Source: an uncultured Saprospiraceae bacterium | Lineage (GTDB): Bacteria; Bacteroidota; Bacteroidia; Chitinophagales; Saprospiraceae | Direction: 5' to 3' | Length of the DNA stretch: 64,000 nucleotides | Assembly: GCA_938007965.1 (NCBI GenBank) | Contig: CALLMH010000050.1 | Span: 62,001-126,000 of the forward strand | Part shown: in pieces, positions 18,487 to 28,285 of the stretch | Layout of the letters: each line of letters opens with the position of its first letter | Numbering within the stretch: the stretch's first letter is position 1 | The notes under the pieces: generated by a model | Seen by the model: only the letters and a program-made list of their open reading frames with translations | Told to the model about the DNA's origin: nothing | The model's database searches: none | Translations under genes and position numbers: made by a program

Positions 18487-19077
18487 CTAGTAGATCACCT
18501 GCTTCTCTTCAAACCTACTGATCTCTTCATCAATACTCAACAAATAATCAATATCATCGTACCCTTTGAGCAGACACTCTTTCTTGTACTCATCGATCTC
18601 AAACTTGACCTCTAGATCCTTGGTAACAGTAAGTGTCTGAGCCTCCACATCTACGTCAAATACATGCTCAGGATTCTTTTCTATTTCTTGGAAGATATAG
18701 TCTAGCTGCGCATCTGTGACTGTAATCGGTAGCAATCCATTATTGAGTGCATTCCCTTTAAAGATATCAGCAAAGAAGCTCGAGATAACTATCCTAAATC
18801 CATAATCATGAAGCGCCCAAGCCGCATGCTCTCGGCTAGAGCCACAACCGAAGTTTCTGCCCGCTACCAATATTTGACCAGAGTATATATCACTGTTCAA
18901 TACGAAATCTGCCTTAGGTTGATCAGATTTACCATATCGCCAATCACGAAATAGATTTTCTCCGAAACCATCTCTGGTTATCGCTTTGAGAAATCTTGCA
19001 GGTATGATTTGATCAGTATCTATATCTTCTATCGGCAATGGTACAGCTGTACTATTTATTCTTACTAATGGGTCCAT
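18487..19077 (-). CDS. leuD: 3-isopropylmalate dehydratase small subunit
   Basis: A 196-residue swivelling-domain subunit that pairs with LeuC to isomerise 2- to 3-isopropylmalate. The conserved start IEDIDTDQIIPARFL and the substrate loop GRNFGCGSSREHAAWAL near residues 73-89 are complete. It follows leuC at 92 bp. Its stop lies 47 bp from the stop of the convergent secreted-protein gene. Confidence 0.96.
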   Translation of the reverse strand: MDPLVRINSTAVPLPIEDIDTDQIIPARFLKAITRDGFGENLFRDWRYGKSDQPKADFVLNSDIYSGQILVAGRNFGCGSSREHAAWALHDYGFRIVISSFFADIFKGNALNNGLLPITVTDAQLDYIFQEIEKNPEHVFDVDVEAQTLTVTKDLEVKFEIDEYKKECLLKGYDDIDYLLSIDEEISRFEEKQVIY

Positions 19078-19169
19078 TTTTTTTCTTTTACTTCATCACA
19101 ATACTGCTGATATCGCAGAATCGATTTTGAAACTTATCCAAATAATAAAGCGATTTTATGATCCGGCGA

Positions 19170-20540
19170 TCAATTTAGTTCCTTTCTAACATCGACTATA
19201 ACACCAGCTACCGCGGTCGCCGCTGCCGTCAATGGACTCGCTAATATAGTCCGTGCGCCTGGCCCTTGCCTTCCTTCGAAGTTCCTGTTGCTTGTGCTTA
19301 CACAGTATTCTCCCGCTGGTACTTTGTCTTCATTCATACCTAAACACGCTGAGCATCCTGGTTCCCTCAATTCGAATCCTGCAGCTTCGAATATCTTATC
19401 CAATCCTTCTTCGATTGCTTGAGCTTCTACCGCCTTGCTGCCAGGTACAATCATGGCAGATATATGATCCGCTTTTTGTTTCCCTTTTACAAATTCGGCT
19501 ACCAAACGAAGATCTTCGATTCTACTATTCGTACAACTCCCTATGAACACATGTTCCACTTTCTTACCTATTAGCGACTCTCCAGTCGAAAGCCCCATAT
19601 AATCAAGTGCCTTCTGATTTTCTGTTTCGGGGATATGAGTATCTATTTTAATACCCATCCCCGGATTTGTACCATAAGTAAGCATCGGGCTTATATCACT
19701 TGCTTCAAATGTATGCTCTGTATCAAATACGGCCTCAGCATCCGTATACAATGTCTTCCAATACGCTAGAGCTTCATTCCATTTGTCAGCTTTCGGAGCA
19801 TGTTCTCTACCTTTTATATAGTCCCATGTTTTCTGATCTGGCGCTATCATCCCTCCACGGGCTCCCATCTCGATACTCATATTGCAGACCGTCATCCGAG
19901 CCTCCATAGATAAGTCGGTAATCGCATCGCCGGCAAACTCTATAAAATGTCCTGTTCCTCCAGCAGCTGTAAGCTTCGATATTATGTAAAGCACTATATC
20001 CTTAGAACTCACTCCTCGCTGGAGTTTACCATTGACGGTGATTCTCATCGTCTTCGGCTTATTCAAGATAAGACACTGGCTCGCCATTACCTGCTCTACT
20101 TGCGAAGTTCCTATACCAAAAGCTATACACCCAAATGCTCCATGTGTACTCGTATGACTATCTCCACATACGATGGTCATGCCTGGTTTCGTAATCCCTA
20201 ATTCCGGACCGATCACATGAACTATACCTTGTTTTTCATGCCCTAACCCATAACACGTGACATCAAATTTCTCACAGTTTCGCATCAAGGTGCTTACCTG
20301 TTTTTTTGAAAGAGGCTCTGAGATCGGCAGATGCTGATTCTTAGTCGGGACGTTATGATCCGCTGTCGCTATGATCTTGTCCTTTCTACGTAATGTAATA
20401 TCTCTCTTTTCTAGCCCCGCAAATGCCTGTGGACTCGTCACCTCATGTATGTAGTGCTGATCAATATATATGACTTGGCGGCCACCTTTTATTTCAGTAA
20501 CTACATGCTGGTCCCATATTTTATCGAATAGTGTATTCAA
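19170..20540 (-). CDS. leuC: 3-isopropylmalate dehydratase large subunit
   Basis: A 456-residue aconitase-family subunit carrying the [4Fe-4S] cluster, with cysteines in GSCTNSR and in CSACLGMN. The N-terminal [13 protein letters not shown] matches the family start exactly. The initiation codon there is TTG; no in-frame ATG or GTG lies nearby upstream, so a TTG start is likely real. The gene lies between leuA and leuD in the same direction and forms the heterodimer with LeuD. Confidence 0.96.
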   Translation of the reverse strand: MNTLFDKIWDQHVVTEIKGGRQVIYIDQHYIHEVTSPQAFAGLEKRDITLRRKDKIIATADHNVPTKNQHLPISEPLSKKQVSTLMRNCEKFDVTCYGLGHEKQGIVHVIGPELGITKPGMTIVCGDSHTSTHGAFGCIAFGIGTSQVEQVMASQCLILNKPKTMRITVNGKLQRGVSSKDIVLYIISKLTAAGGTGHFIEFAGDAITDLSMEARMTVCNMSIEMGARGGMIAPDQKTWDYIKGREHAPKADKWNEALAYWKTLYTDAEAVFDTEHTFEASDISPMLTYGTNPGMGIKIDTHIPETENQKALDYMGLSTGESLIGKKVEHVFIGSCTNSRIEDLRLVAEFVKGKQKADHISAMIVPGSKAVEAQAIEEGLDKIFEAAGFELREPGCSACLGMNEDKVPAGEYCVSTSNRNFEGRQGPGARTILASPLTAAATAVAGVIVDVRKELN

Positions 20541-20685
20541 TGCTGTTGAATTTGACTGATTTGTTGAAATTGATTGATTTATTTTAAGGCGTATATTCTT
20601 TCGGATGGAAGTGCTTGATTTGGTTGATTATTTATAAGAATCAACCCAAATATTCTCATCTAACAAATCCGCAGATCAAAAAGCG

Positions 20686-21861
20686 CTACGCAGTAGCCTT
20701 AAAAAGCCCCGATAACATTACTGACAAATCAGCTTCACTGACTTCCTTCTTCTGATCTGCCAGCTCTATAAATCGAACATAAGCCACATCTAGCTCATCT
20801 TTGAATAAGTTGTACCCAACCTCTTTGGCTCTGTAAGCTAAAGCGGCTCTTCCGCTCCTAGCTGTAAGGACTATAGAGGATTGATCGATCCCAACTACCC
20901 TAGGATCTATGATTTCATAATTTTCTCTGTTCTTAATAACTCCATCTTGATGGATTCCTGAGCTATGAGCGAATGCATTGTCCCCAACTATTGCCTTATT
21001 AGGCTGTACAGGCATACTCATCATATCACTTACTGAGCGGCTCATTTTATTCAACTGTGTAGTATCTATATTGGTATGAAAGATACTGCTCATCCTATGA
21101 TTCAATATCATCACCACTTCTTCCAAAGCTGTATTGCCCGCTCGCTCTCCTATACCATTGATAGTACATTCTATCTGTCTTGCGCCCCCTTCTACTCCTG
21201 CGATGGCATTAGCTGTGGCTAGTCCAAGGTCATTATGACAATGTGTAGAAAGTACCGCCTTGTGTATACCGACTACATTTTCTCTTAGATACGCTATCTT
21301 TTCTTTATATTCGAATGGCATACAATATCCTGTGGTATCAGGAATATTGAGCACAGTTGCTCCCGCAGCGATGGCAGCAGAACAAACTCTAGCCAAATAC
21401 TCATTTTCAGTTCTACCTGCGTCTTCGGCATAGAACTCAACATCCTCCACGAAACTTTTAGCGTACTTTACAGCCGCTACCGCTCTTTCGATGATCTTAT
21501 CTGGAGTAGTATTGAATTTGTATTTAATATGCATCTCAGATGTGCCGATACCAGTATGTATCCTTGGTCTTTTTGCATATTGAAGTGCCTCTGCTGCGCA
21601 TTTGATATCTTTCTCTACTGATCTAGATAATCCACAAACGATGGCATCATTGACTACTTTTGAGATAGCTTCCACAGCGGCAAAATCTCCAGGACTAGAT
21701 ATAGGAAATCCAGCTTCTATCACATCCACTCCCAATTGATCAAGTTGCTTCGCTATGATGATCTTTTGATCTTGATTTAATTTGCACCCTGGCACCTGTT
21801 CCCCGTCTCTTAATGTAGTGTCGAATATTTGAATTTTATCTGTAGCCATAATATACTTCAT
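20686..21861 (-). CDS. leuA: 2-isopropylmalate synthase, short form
   Basis: A 391-residue enzyme joining acetyl-CoA to 2-oxoisovalerate, the first leucine-specific step. The catalytic motifs [13 protein letters not shown] near residues 13-25 and [14 protein letters not shown] near 205-218 are present. The chain ends after the linker and lacks the roughly 120-residue C-terminal leucine-binding LeuA dimer domain found in the E. coli type. Feedback inhibition by leucine is therefore unlikely in the usual way. Related homocitrate or citramalate synthases share the core, but the leuCD neighbours favour LeuA. Translation may begin at the ATG four codons in (21849). Confidence 0.92.
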   Translation of the reverse strand: MKYIMATDKIQIFDTTLRDGEQVPGCKLNQDQKIIIAKQLDQLGVDVIEAGFPISSPGDFAAVEAISKVVNDAIVCGLSRSVEKDIKCAAEALQYAKRPRIHTGIGTSEMHIKYKFNTTPDKIIERAVAAVKYAKSFVEDVEFYAEDAGRTENEYLARVCSAAIAAGATVLNIPDTTGYCMPFEYKEKIAYLRENVVGIHKAVLSTHCHNDLGLATANAIAGVEGGARQIECTINGIGERAGNTALEEVVMILNHRMSSIFHTNIDTTQLNKMSRSVSDMMSMPVQPNKAIVGDNAFAHSSGIHQDGVIKNRENYEIIDPRVVGIDQSSIVLTARSGRAALAYRAKEVGYNLFKDELDVAYVRFIELADQKKEVSEADLSVMLSGLFKATA

Positions 21862-22257
21862 TTATGTTTCTCCACAAATGTAACTGATCAAGATACCATA
21901 AACTGACAAAAATAATTATTACATTACGCTTCCTAAAACATATCATCGTACCATTAACCCCTATTTATCAATTATTTAAACCATATTTAAATACATTTCC
22001 TAAGCTACCAATAACAAATAACATAAAGTCTAACACATTGATATTCTTACCCATTTATTGTCCTTTTCAGGCAATTTTGAAATTCATATTATGTTCGATA
22101 TTATTTATCGGCTACATAAGTCAATCATCATATCGAAAATTAAAGTTAATGTACTTACTGTGGTCATCAAGACTTGCGTCCCGTTTTCTAACTGGTTATA
22201 AATGTCGATAAATCCGTTTATATTCATAATCTTTAATAATAATCACACCTATTTCCA
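21862..22257. other. Divergent intergenic region, leuA / helical-repeat gene
   Basis: A 396-bp AT-rich gap between two divergent genes that should hold both promoters. A TACATTTG element reads towards leuA at 21875-21882, just 14 bp before its start, without a well-placed -33 partner. A 28-codon frame upstream of leuA has only four Leu codons, so no leucine leader peptide is supported. Nothing else is recognised. Confidence 0.4.
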
Positions 22258-23790
22258 ATGTTAAAATCAGCTTCGCTACTTCGTCTCATAAACTCTATGT
22301 CAAAGAGTGAAAAACGTAACTTCAAACTGAGCACAAAAAAATCTGGAGAAGGCGAAAAACTATACGTTCGCCTTTTTGATCATCTTGCGAAATATGGTCA
22401 ATTTGACGATAAGCACATCATCAAAAGAATCCCAGAAATAAAAAAAGCGCAGCTGTCCAACCTAAGAGCAACATTAAGCAAAGCGCTATTGAGATCATTG
22501 AGAGATATAAATAAAGAAGTCTATCCAGAAATAAAAGCGAGAGAACGGTTTGACTTTGCAAAGGTACTATATGCAAAAGGCCAATATAGAGAAAGCCTCA
22601 ACATGATTCAAACAGTAAAGCGGACTGCAATAGAGATACATCTGCAGCCGCTATTATACCTGGCAATAAGCTTCGAAAAACAAATAGAATCACAACATGT
22701 CACAAAAAGTATGTCTTCTAAAGCATATCAATTGGCGACCGAATCAAACAATCTGATCAAACAACTAGACCTTACTAACGAACTGTCAAATCTATCCTTA
22801 CTTCTCTATGCTAGATACCTAGAAAATGGATATGTGAAGAATAGTCAAGATTATGAGGAATTGCATAAGTACTTTCACAGTCTTCTCCCTGTGATCGAAA
22901 TAGAAAATCTCGATTTCTACCAGAAGTTAAATTTATACCAATCGCATGTATGGTTCTATCATATGGCTCAAGATTTCTTAAACTACTATCGCTACGCTCA
23001 AAAATGGGTAAACTTATTCGATGAATATCCAGCAATGAGAGGACCTGGCACTGTACTCTATATCAAAGGTATGCACAATGTGCTCAATGCACTTTTTATG
23101 GCTGGCAAACCAAAACAATTTCGAGAAAATATTGAAAAGCTGCTCCAGTTTAATAAAGATGGAAACCTAAGATTATCGGAAAATGAAAAAGGACAATTGC
23201 AACTTTTCAAATATACCCATGGAATAAACAGCATATTTCTAAGTGCAAACTATGCCTACGGGGCTGACTTCGTTAGGGATCTAGAAGTATCGATAGAAGA
23301 GATGGAACACCCATGGGACCCAAGTCGGATCATGGTGTTTAATTATAAAATTGCTTGTGTCTACTTCGGCAACGGAGATCTAAACAAAACCATAACCTTC
23401 CTCAATCGTGTCGAAAATACATATCAAGCAAGACTGAAGGTAGATATTCAATGTTTTGCCAGAGTACTAAATCTTATAGCACACTTCGACCTTGGAAATG
23501 ATATATTAGTTAGCTACAAGATCAAATCAGTATTTAGATTTTTACTAAAAATGGGAGAACTAGAAAAAGTACAATTAGAGATATTTAGGTTCGTAAGAAG
23601 GACCCCAAAAATGAATAGAAATACGATCATCGAGGAATTCAAAAAATTAAGAGAAAAATTAGCCGTTATTGAAACTGAACGCTTCGAAAAACGCCCTTTT
23701 TTATATCTAGACATAATCTCATGGCTAGACAGCAAGATCAATAAAGTGAGCATGGTAGAAGCCATAAAAGCCAGAAGAAAAAACACATAA
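22258..23790 (+). CDS. Conserved hypothetical alpha-helical repeat protein
   Basis: A 510-residue cytosolic protein, almost wholly alpha-helical, with TPR-like helix pairs throughout (for example FAKVLYAKGQYRESLNMIQ and KIACVYFGNGDLNKTITFL). It starts LKSASLLRLINSMSKSEKRNFKL, a type of N-terminus seen on uncharacterised Bacteroidota proteins. No signal peptide, catalytic motif or membrane span is visible. A scaffold or interaction role is only a guess. Its stop codon directly abuts that of the convergent CAP-domain gene with no spacing. Confidence 0.7.
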   Translation: MLKSASLLRLINSMSKSEKRNFKLSTKKSGEGEKLYVRLFDHLAKYGQFDDKHIIKRIPEIKKAQLSNLRATLSKALLRSLRDINKEVYPEIKARERFDFAKVLYAKGQYRESLNMIQTVKRTAIEIHLQPLLYLAISFEKQIESQHVTKSMSSKAYQLATESNNLIKQLDLTNELSNLSLLLYARYLENGYVKNSQDYEELHKYFHSLLPVIEIENLDFYQKLNLYQSHVWFYHMAQDFLNYYRYAQKWVNLFDEYPAMRGPGTVLYIKGMHNVLNALFMAGKPKQFRENIEKLLQFNKDGNLRLSENEKGQLQLFKYTHGINSIFLSANYAYGADFVRDLEVSIEEMEHPWDPSRIMVFNYKIACVYFGNGDLNKTITFLNRVENTYQARLKVDIQCFARVLNLIAHFDLGNDILVSYKIKSVFRFLLKMGELEKVQLEIFRFVRRTPKMNRNTIIEEFKKLREKLAVIETERFEKRPFLYLDIISWLDSKINKVSMVEAIKARRKNT

Positions 23791-24465
23791 TTATCCCCCA
23801 TACACCTGCGTCGCAAATATGGCAGTCTTCTTACTACTCCACTTTAGAGAAGTACCTAGATATAAAAACTCTGGGTTCGTCAGATTCTTATAATGAGGAG
23901 GTGATACTTTCCAGTTTTGCCATAGTTGTTCGGCTAGTGCTTCGTAGGTCGGTGCTAAGATGGACTCTACGCCGTTTGTAGTACGAATAGTGAATCCCTC
24001 GTATTGAATATTTTCACCTGCAGTCCGGAAGTTACCACCCGCTCTATCTATCCTGTCTCTTAATTGAGGTGTAGATGTGCCTGATTGATTATGGTCTAAG
24101 ATGTCAGCACGTACCATGTAGTCGTTGTGCAATTTAGCCGCCCTTTTTAGATTATTATTATTTTTGAAAGATGGCAAATTCAATCTCCTGCGCTCCTCAT
24201 TTATCTTTTGGAATAGTCGAGCATTGATGAGACTATAGTCTATATTTCCCAATGTTATGATTGCAGATAAACTTGCATTTTCAATCTCTAGCTCTGGCTC
24301 ATTTTTTCGTTTCTTTTGAATCCGAACTTTAGATTCTTTCGAGGCGGTTTTCTTTATATTAGTAACTTCTTGTGTTGGTTTTTCAGATTTTGGTTCAGAA
24401 TCTGATTTGCACGATGCGTATATAAACATACTTGCCAAAAGTAAAAATATCTGTAAGTTTCTCAT
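23791..24465 (-). CDS. CAP (SCP/PR-1)-domain lipoprotein
   Basis: A 224-residue protein. The signal peptide ends in a lipobox (FIYASC near residue 19), followed by a Lys/Glu-rich linker, so it should be anchored in a membrane as a lipoprotein. Residues from about 80 form a CAP domain: INEERRRLNLPSF, AAKLHNDYMV, AGENIQYEG, WQNWKVSPPHYKN and a final strand near YLGTSLKW. The paired histidines and AGEN motif of the family are present. Bacterial CAP proteins are extracytoplasmic, and their activity is mostly unknown. Confidence 0.88.
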   Translation of the reverse strand: MRNLQIFLLLASMFIYASCKSDSEPKSEKPTQEVTNIKKTASKESKVRIQKKRKNEPELEIENASLSAIITLGNIDYSLINARLFQKINEERRRLNLPSFKNNNNLKRAAKLHNDYMVRADILDHNQSGTSTPQLRDRIDRAGGNFRTAGENIQYEGFTIRTTNGVESILAPTYEALAEQLWQNWKVSPPHYKNLTNPEFLYLGTSLKWSSKKTAIFATQVYGG

Positions 24466-24664
24466 CCGTCATTTTAAATAAAACATAAGAACGAAAATAA
24501 TATAAGTAGTAGTCTGATTTAATCTAGATAATTTATTTCGCTATAAATCATACGTAATTCAATTAGTTACTTACATGACTAAAGGGTGAGGCGGTATAAT
24601 TAAAAGGGATTCAAGTTAAGCTATTTCTAAAAAATCAAAAAATCAAAAGCTTTACTATTGGGCA

Positions 24665-24698
24665 TAAAAAAAGCCCGTGAAAGACGAAAATCACGGGC
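24665..24698 (-). terminator. Rho-independent terminator of the candidate sRNA
   Basis: An 8-bp perfect GC-rich stem, GCCCGTGA with TCACGGGC, a 10-base loop and a run of T on the minus strand. No protein gene on this strand ends here. Confidence 0.9.
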
Positions 24699-24727
24699 AT
24701 TACTCAATTTAATAACCAAAACTCATA
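24665..24727 (-). ncRNA. Candidate sigma-54-dependent small RNA
   Basis: About 63 nt expected between the start predicted from a sigma-54 promoter at 24738-24753 and a strong terminator whose stem GCCCGTGA/TCACGGGC lies at 24673-24680 and 24691-24698 with seven T after it. The only frame inside is five codons long, so a non-coding RNA is more likely than a peptide. No family is recognised. It lies on the same strand as the two tRNAs. Confidence 0.5.
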
Positions 24728-24737
24728 TTACTCTAAG

Positions 24738-24753
24738 TGCAAATGGTATGCCA
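24738..24753 (-). promoter_or_regulatory. rpoN site: Sigma-54 (RpoN)-type promoter
   Basis: On the minus strand the sequence is TGGCATACCATTTGCA. It has TGGCA and TTGCA with GG and GC exactly 12 bp apart, as in the consensus TGGCACG-N4-TTGCA. The start would lie about 12 bp on, near 24727. The family rule that RpoN needs an activator implies a distal enhancer, which is not identified. Confidence 0.6.
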
Positions 24754-24965
24754 AACATGTAATAAAATCAATATATCTAAAAATAGCCAGATTCAAAAAA
24801 CTTAAAAACACACGTTAATCCACTCACAACCTCCAGATTATAGGTTAAATATATATTTACAAACTCCTCTTTATATAGTTAAAATAATTGCTCAAAATTA
24901 TAAATCATAAAATAACTGAATGCGTATAATCTTGGTATAGTGAGGTATAAACTCGGACTAGGCAT

Positions 24966-24997
24966 TAAAAAAAGCTATTAACGCTTGAAATAGCTGT
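24966..24997 (-). terminator. Rho-independent terminator of the second candidate RNA
   Basis: On the minus strand AGCTATT and AATAGCT (24989-24995 and 24973-24979) pair around a 9-base loop and are followed by seven T. No protein gene precedes it on this strand. Confidence 0.8.
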
Positions 24998-25150
24998 AAA
25001 AAAAAGTGCTTTTCTTGCTTACCTTCCTTCATTATCCAAGTGGCGATCCTTCGATTAGGGAAACTACCTAATTTTTACTTTCGCAACCTTCATTACCAAG
25101 TTCCTCCGATAATCAGTGTTCTATATAGGATTTAGATGATTTATACGCTA
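24966..25150 (-). ncRNA. Candidate structured RNA with internal duplication
   Basis: The minus strand from about 25150 to the terminator at 24966 contains two imperfect copies of a module including ACTTGG(T/A)AATGAAGG, one near 25085 and one near 25036, each preceded by a GGA-containing purine-rich stretch. It could be a structured RNA of an unrecognised class. The alternative is a pair of tiny peptides, since both copies contain ATGAAGG, the first after GGAGG. Neither 6S RNA, SRP RNA nor tmRNA could be recognised in it. Confidence 0.3.
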
Positions 25151-25220
25151 CACAAATAAGTAGATTAGGAAGAAAAAAAAAGGCAGTGGTTTTTTTATCT
25201 TCTAGTCTTATTCTTTAAAT

Positions 25221-25258
25221 AAAAAAAGCGTAACCAACATGTCGTCAATTACGCTTTA
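25221..25258 (-). terminator. Terminator after tRNA-Leu
   Basis: On the minus strand AAAGCGTAA pairs with TTACGCTTT around a loop of about 15 bases and is followed by seven T. It stands 11 bp past the tRNA-Leu 3' end. Confidence 0.85.
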
Positions 25259-25268
25259 TTTCGATTAG

Positions 25269-25352
25269 TACCCGGAGCGGGAATCGAACCCGCACGGCCG
25301 CAAAGCCACAGGATTTTAAGTCCTGCGTGTCTACCAATTCCACCACCCGGGC
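25269..25352 (-). tRNA. tRNA-Leu (TAA anticodon)
   Basis: An 84-nt class II tRNA with a long variable arm. The acceptor is GCCCGGG against TCCGGGT, the D region is GGTGGAATTGGTAGACACG, and the anticodon loop is CTTAAAA with anticodon TAA in stem AGGA/TCCT. The T arm contains GGTTCGATTCC. The discriminator is A and CCA is not encoded (CTA follows). Confidence 0.97.
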
Positions 25353-25381
25353 TAGAATCTTGTGCATCTGTGATACATCAC

Positions 25382-25418
25382 AAAAAATAAAGCCGAATCT
25401 ATGATTAGACCGGCTTTA
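25382..25418 (-). terminator. Terminator between tRNA-Gly and tRNA-Leu
   Basis: On the minus strand AAAGCCG and CGGCTTT pair, with inner TCTA/TAGA pairing, and are followed by ATTTTTT. The two tRNA genes are thus likely to be separate transcripts or processed after read-through. Confidence 0.8.
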
Positions 25419-25424
25419 AAATAG

Positions 25425-25497
<73 letters not shown>

Positions 25498-25734
25498 GTG
25501 TGTATTAAAGAACTTGCTTTTTCTAAAGCGATGCAAATATAATAGAATCTATACTTATCACAAGTTTAAGCATGGATTTTATTTCAAATACTTTTTTTCT
25601 AAGAATCCAAAATCAGCTAATTCTTTGATAATATATAAGTTAGCTCAATACATAAGTATTTATAAATCCTCTAAAGAAAAAATCGATCAATACGATAACA
25701 ATTTATATATTTCGGTTTCAAAATAAAACCAACA

Positions 25735-26505
25735 ATGAAACATAAACTAATTCTAGCTATTTCATTCCTATTTATTACATGCTACTCCTACTCTCAGGGA
25801 TTGACTGAAAAGTATACATCATTCGATCTGGGATTGGTCAGAAGTAATTTAGAATTCGAAGGATCTGATTTCAACCTAAATTTTACAGAGAATTCGATAA
25901 GAGAGTTGGAATATATTTTTGAACAAAAATTACCAGCCACCCAGAGCTATACTGCTTTGGAAGTAGCATTCAAATGGGGAAAATACAAAGGACTTTCTTA
26001 TTCCGCATACTTAAACTTCGTATTGACAGGAGAAGGAAAAAGTAAAGCTGGGCTATCAGTAGGATACAACTACCCTATCGAAATAGGTATATTCGATCTT
26101 TTATTGAGACCTTCTGTAGGATTCTCTGGGATGAGTGCAAATTATAATGTAGGATCCATGCAGATAGACACCATAGGTATTATAATCGACGATACTGACT
26201 ATATAGATAGAGAGGTCAATATTAACATCGGACATTCTACATGCTATGTCTCTCCAAAATTCGAAATGACTTTTCTCTTTGAGCAGAAAATTGGGATTTC
26301 AGGATCTGTATCTTATGATTATGCCATAAATATTGGAGAACAAGATTTTAGCTATACTGCTATGGATTTTGATGCTACTGCAGTAGATTTTGACAGCGAA
26401 TTTCACAACTTCACTGTAGACGGAGTCACACCAACTGAAAATATTTTCACGTCCAACGGATTGGTATATACACTAGGTATAAGCTGGTATTATAATAGAG
26501 AGTAA
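25735..26505 (+). CDS. Outer-membrane beta-barrel protein
   Basis: A 256-residue secreted protein with a signal peptide (KHKLILAISFLFITCYSYSQ) and amphipathic strands typical of small Bacteroidota barrels, for example YTALEVAFKWGKYKGLSYSAYL and KAGLSVGYNYPIEIG. The C-terminus ends in a strand VYTLGISWYYNRE. The function is unknown. It reads towards the convergent WG-repeat gene and their stops touch (26505/26506). Confidence 0.7.
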   Translation: MKHKLILAISFLFITCYSYSQGLTEKYTSFDLGLVRSNLEFEGSDFNLNFTENSIRELEYIFEQKLPATQSYTALEVAFKWGKYKGLSYSAYLNFVLTGEGKSKAGLSVGYNYPIEIGIFDLLLRPSVGFSGMSANYNVGSMQIDTIGIIIDDTDYIDREVNINIGHSTCYVSPKFEMTFLFEQKIGISGSVSYDYAINIGEQDFSYTAMDFDATAVDFDSEFHNFTVDGVTPTENIFTSNGLVYTLGISWYYNRE

Positions 26506-28203
26506 TTATTTCTCTTCGTATAGAGGGTTCTTTATCGCACCCCACTTCCCATCAACTTTTGCTGGTAGTATTCTGGAATATCCGCCAGTCAAGTCAAATT
26601 CATCCAATTCGATAGGTATAATGATTTCTCCTCTATTGTTAATCACACCTTTCTTCCCGTTTTTACCAACTACAGCACAAAACAATTGCTTACTGGAATT
26701 ATTTTTGAAACTACCAACAGAATCGTACCCATTTTTTGTGTTGCCCGCTAGATAATCTTCTACGGTCAAGTAATTGTACTTTTCTCCTTTTTTGGCTATC
26801 GCAAAGTAATTAGGATTTTTACTTTGTGATATCAAGACATTATCCGGTAGCTCTTGGATCATATTACCCTCAGGATCATAGATCTTATAAGATCCCTTCT
26901 TATTTGAAACAATCAATATCTTATTTTGGATGTTCGTCACATTGAATATACTATCTTCTAATAATACTGCACCACTCATGTCGATGATATACTTGTACAT
27001 AGGTTTTCTCTTCACCCCTCGTTTCCTTTTTGGAGTTTCCTCCATGCTCGCCACTAAATAGGCTCCAGATTTTGATGCTGATCTATATTTACATGGTACA
27101 ATCTCTTTATCATTTTGAAAATCATACAACCCTTTGAATTTACTTTCATTCTGAACTTGATAGATTCCGTTACCATATTTTTTCCACCGTGTGTTGTAAG
27201 GGTAACTTTTCATCTCCTTCGTCACCATATTAAATAAAGACATTTCATATTTTGACTTCTCAATAGCGACCATATTCTCTATGTCGATAGGGAATATATT
27301 CTCACCTTTGGCTCCAGGTATCGTATTCCCATCTCTATCTATGATTTCATATTCCTTATCTGCTTTCTTTATGTATAAATAATCATCCGATAAGAAATTA
27401 ATGCGTTTATACTCTATAGGTAATATTACCTGCCCCTTTTCGCCGAGTATTCCATTCAGGTTGTCTTTTCTGACTATAAATCTATCCGCACGAAATTTAC
27501 TTACGCTCATTCCTTTCTCATAAGTTTTGACCACTTTCCCGTCCTTATCTTTTAATACCATTCTATCCTTATGTTGCTGAAGAGAAAATTTTTCGCTAGT
27601 AATGAACAATGATTTCATAGACACCCTATCACAGACTGTATCCCTTGACTCTTTGTTTATAGCTATTATCTTCGGACCATATTTGGTCGGCATTTCACGA
27701 AATTCCAACCAATCGTGCTTTTCACTGAGTGTTAGTATTGATTTTTCTAGTTTAAGCTTTTTGTCCCTTTCGTTTACAGTTTTCTGATAAGCATCTACTT
27801 CGGCGAAGTCGACTTCATATCCTTCAGCATCAAAGAAACGCTGAACACGACCTAATCTCATATCAAAGTACTTACCACTCTTCCAAACCTGAGCGGCATC
27901 AAACTCTGTCGGTGCCAGCACTTCATTTCGAGCATTCTTCATTCCCCACTTCCCTGCAGATCTAACACTGACAAGATTGATCTCATCCTGCATGGCTAAA
28001 TTAAGATCAATTTTTTCGGCATCTGTAATTATAGGTTCTATTACCCAGTCTATACTCTGAGAACAGACAATAGATACAGACATCAATGACAAAATACAAG
28101 AGAATCCAAGTTTGGTCAAAAAACAACGATATCTTAAATATTCTGTATCACACAGTAGAAACCTATTGATATGTAAAGTGGTCTTCGAAGATAAATTGCT
28201 CAT
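26506..28203 (-). CDS. Secreted WG-repeat protein
   Basis: The protein has 565 residues. A hydrophobic segment at about residues 30-48 (TKLGFSCILSLMSVSIVCSQ) reads as a signal peptide preceded by an unusually long N-terminus, so a non-ATG internal start is possible. The rest contains KWG-type (WG) repeats: SAGKWGMKNARNEVLAPTEF, GILGEKGQVILPIEYKRI, GKKGVINNRGEIIIPIELD and DGKWGAIKNPL. WG repeats form beta structures of unknown activity in secreted Bacteroidota proteins. It is divergent from the lipoprotein gene at 28286. Confidence 0.75.
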   Translation of the reverse strand: MSNLSSKTTLHINRFLLCDTEYLRYRCFLTKLGFSCILSLMSVSIVCSQSIDWVIEPIITDAEKIDLNLAMQDEINLVSVRSAGKWGMKNARNEVLAPTEFDAAQVWKSGKYFDMRLGRVQRFFDAEGYEVDFAEVDAYQKTVNERDKKLKLEKSILTLSEKHDWLEFREMPTKYGPKIIAINKESRDTVCDRVSMKSLFITSEKFSLQQHKDRMVLKDKDGKVVKTYEKGMSVSKFRADRFIVRKDNLNGILGEKGQVILPIEYKRINFLSDDYLYIKKADKEYEIIDRDGNTIPGAKGENIFPIDIENMVAIEKSKYEMSLFNMVTKEMKSYPYNTRWKKYGNGIYQVQNESKFKGLYDFQNDKEIVPCKYRSASKSGAYLVASMEETPKRKRGVKRKPMYKYIIDMSGAVLLEDSIFNVTNIQNKILIVSNKKGSYKIYDPEGNMIQELPDNVLISQSKNPNYFAIAKKGEKYNYLTVEDYLAGNTKNGYDSVGSFKNNSSKQLFCAVVGKNGKKGVINNRGEIIIPIELDEFDLTGGYSRILPAKVDGKWGAIKNPLYEEK

Positions 28204-28285
28204 TGATTATAGTTGTTGATTTTCAGTGGGTAAATATATAGTTTTATATTTGCTTTCATAAAATATCAACCAAACCAAAAGTACA

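Noticed and set aside
21960-22060. Leu leader peptide upstream of leuA
   Set aside because: The best short frame has four Leu in 28 codons without a run, and no terminator/antiterminator pair follows.
25000-25150. 6S, SRP or tmRNA gene
   Set aside because: None of the conserved cores of these RNAs could be found on either strand; kept only as an unclassified candidate.
25514-25726. 70-codon frame upstream of the barrel protein
   Set aside because: AT-driven composition (Lys, Tyr, Ile, Phe), directly after tRNA-Gly, no signal or family pattern.
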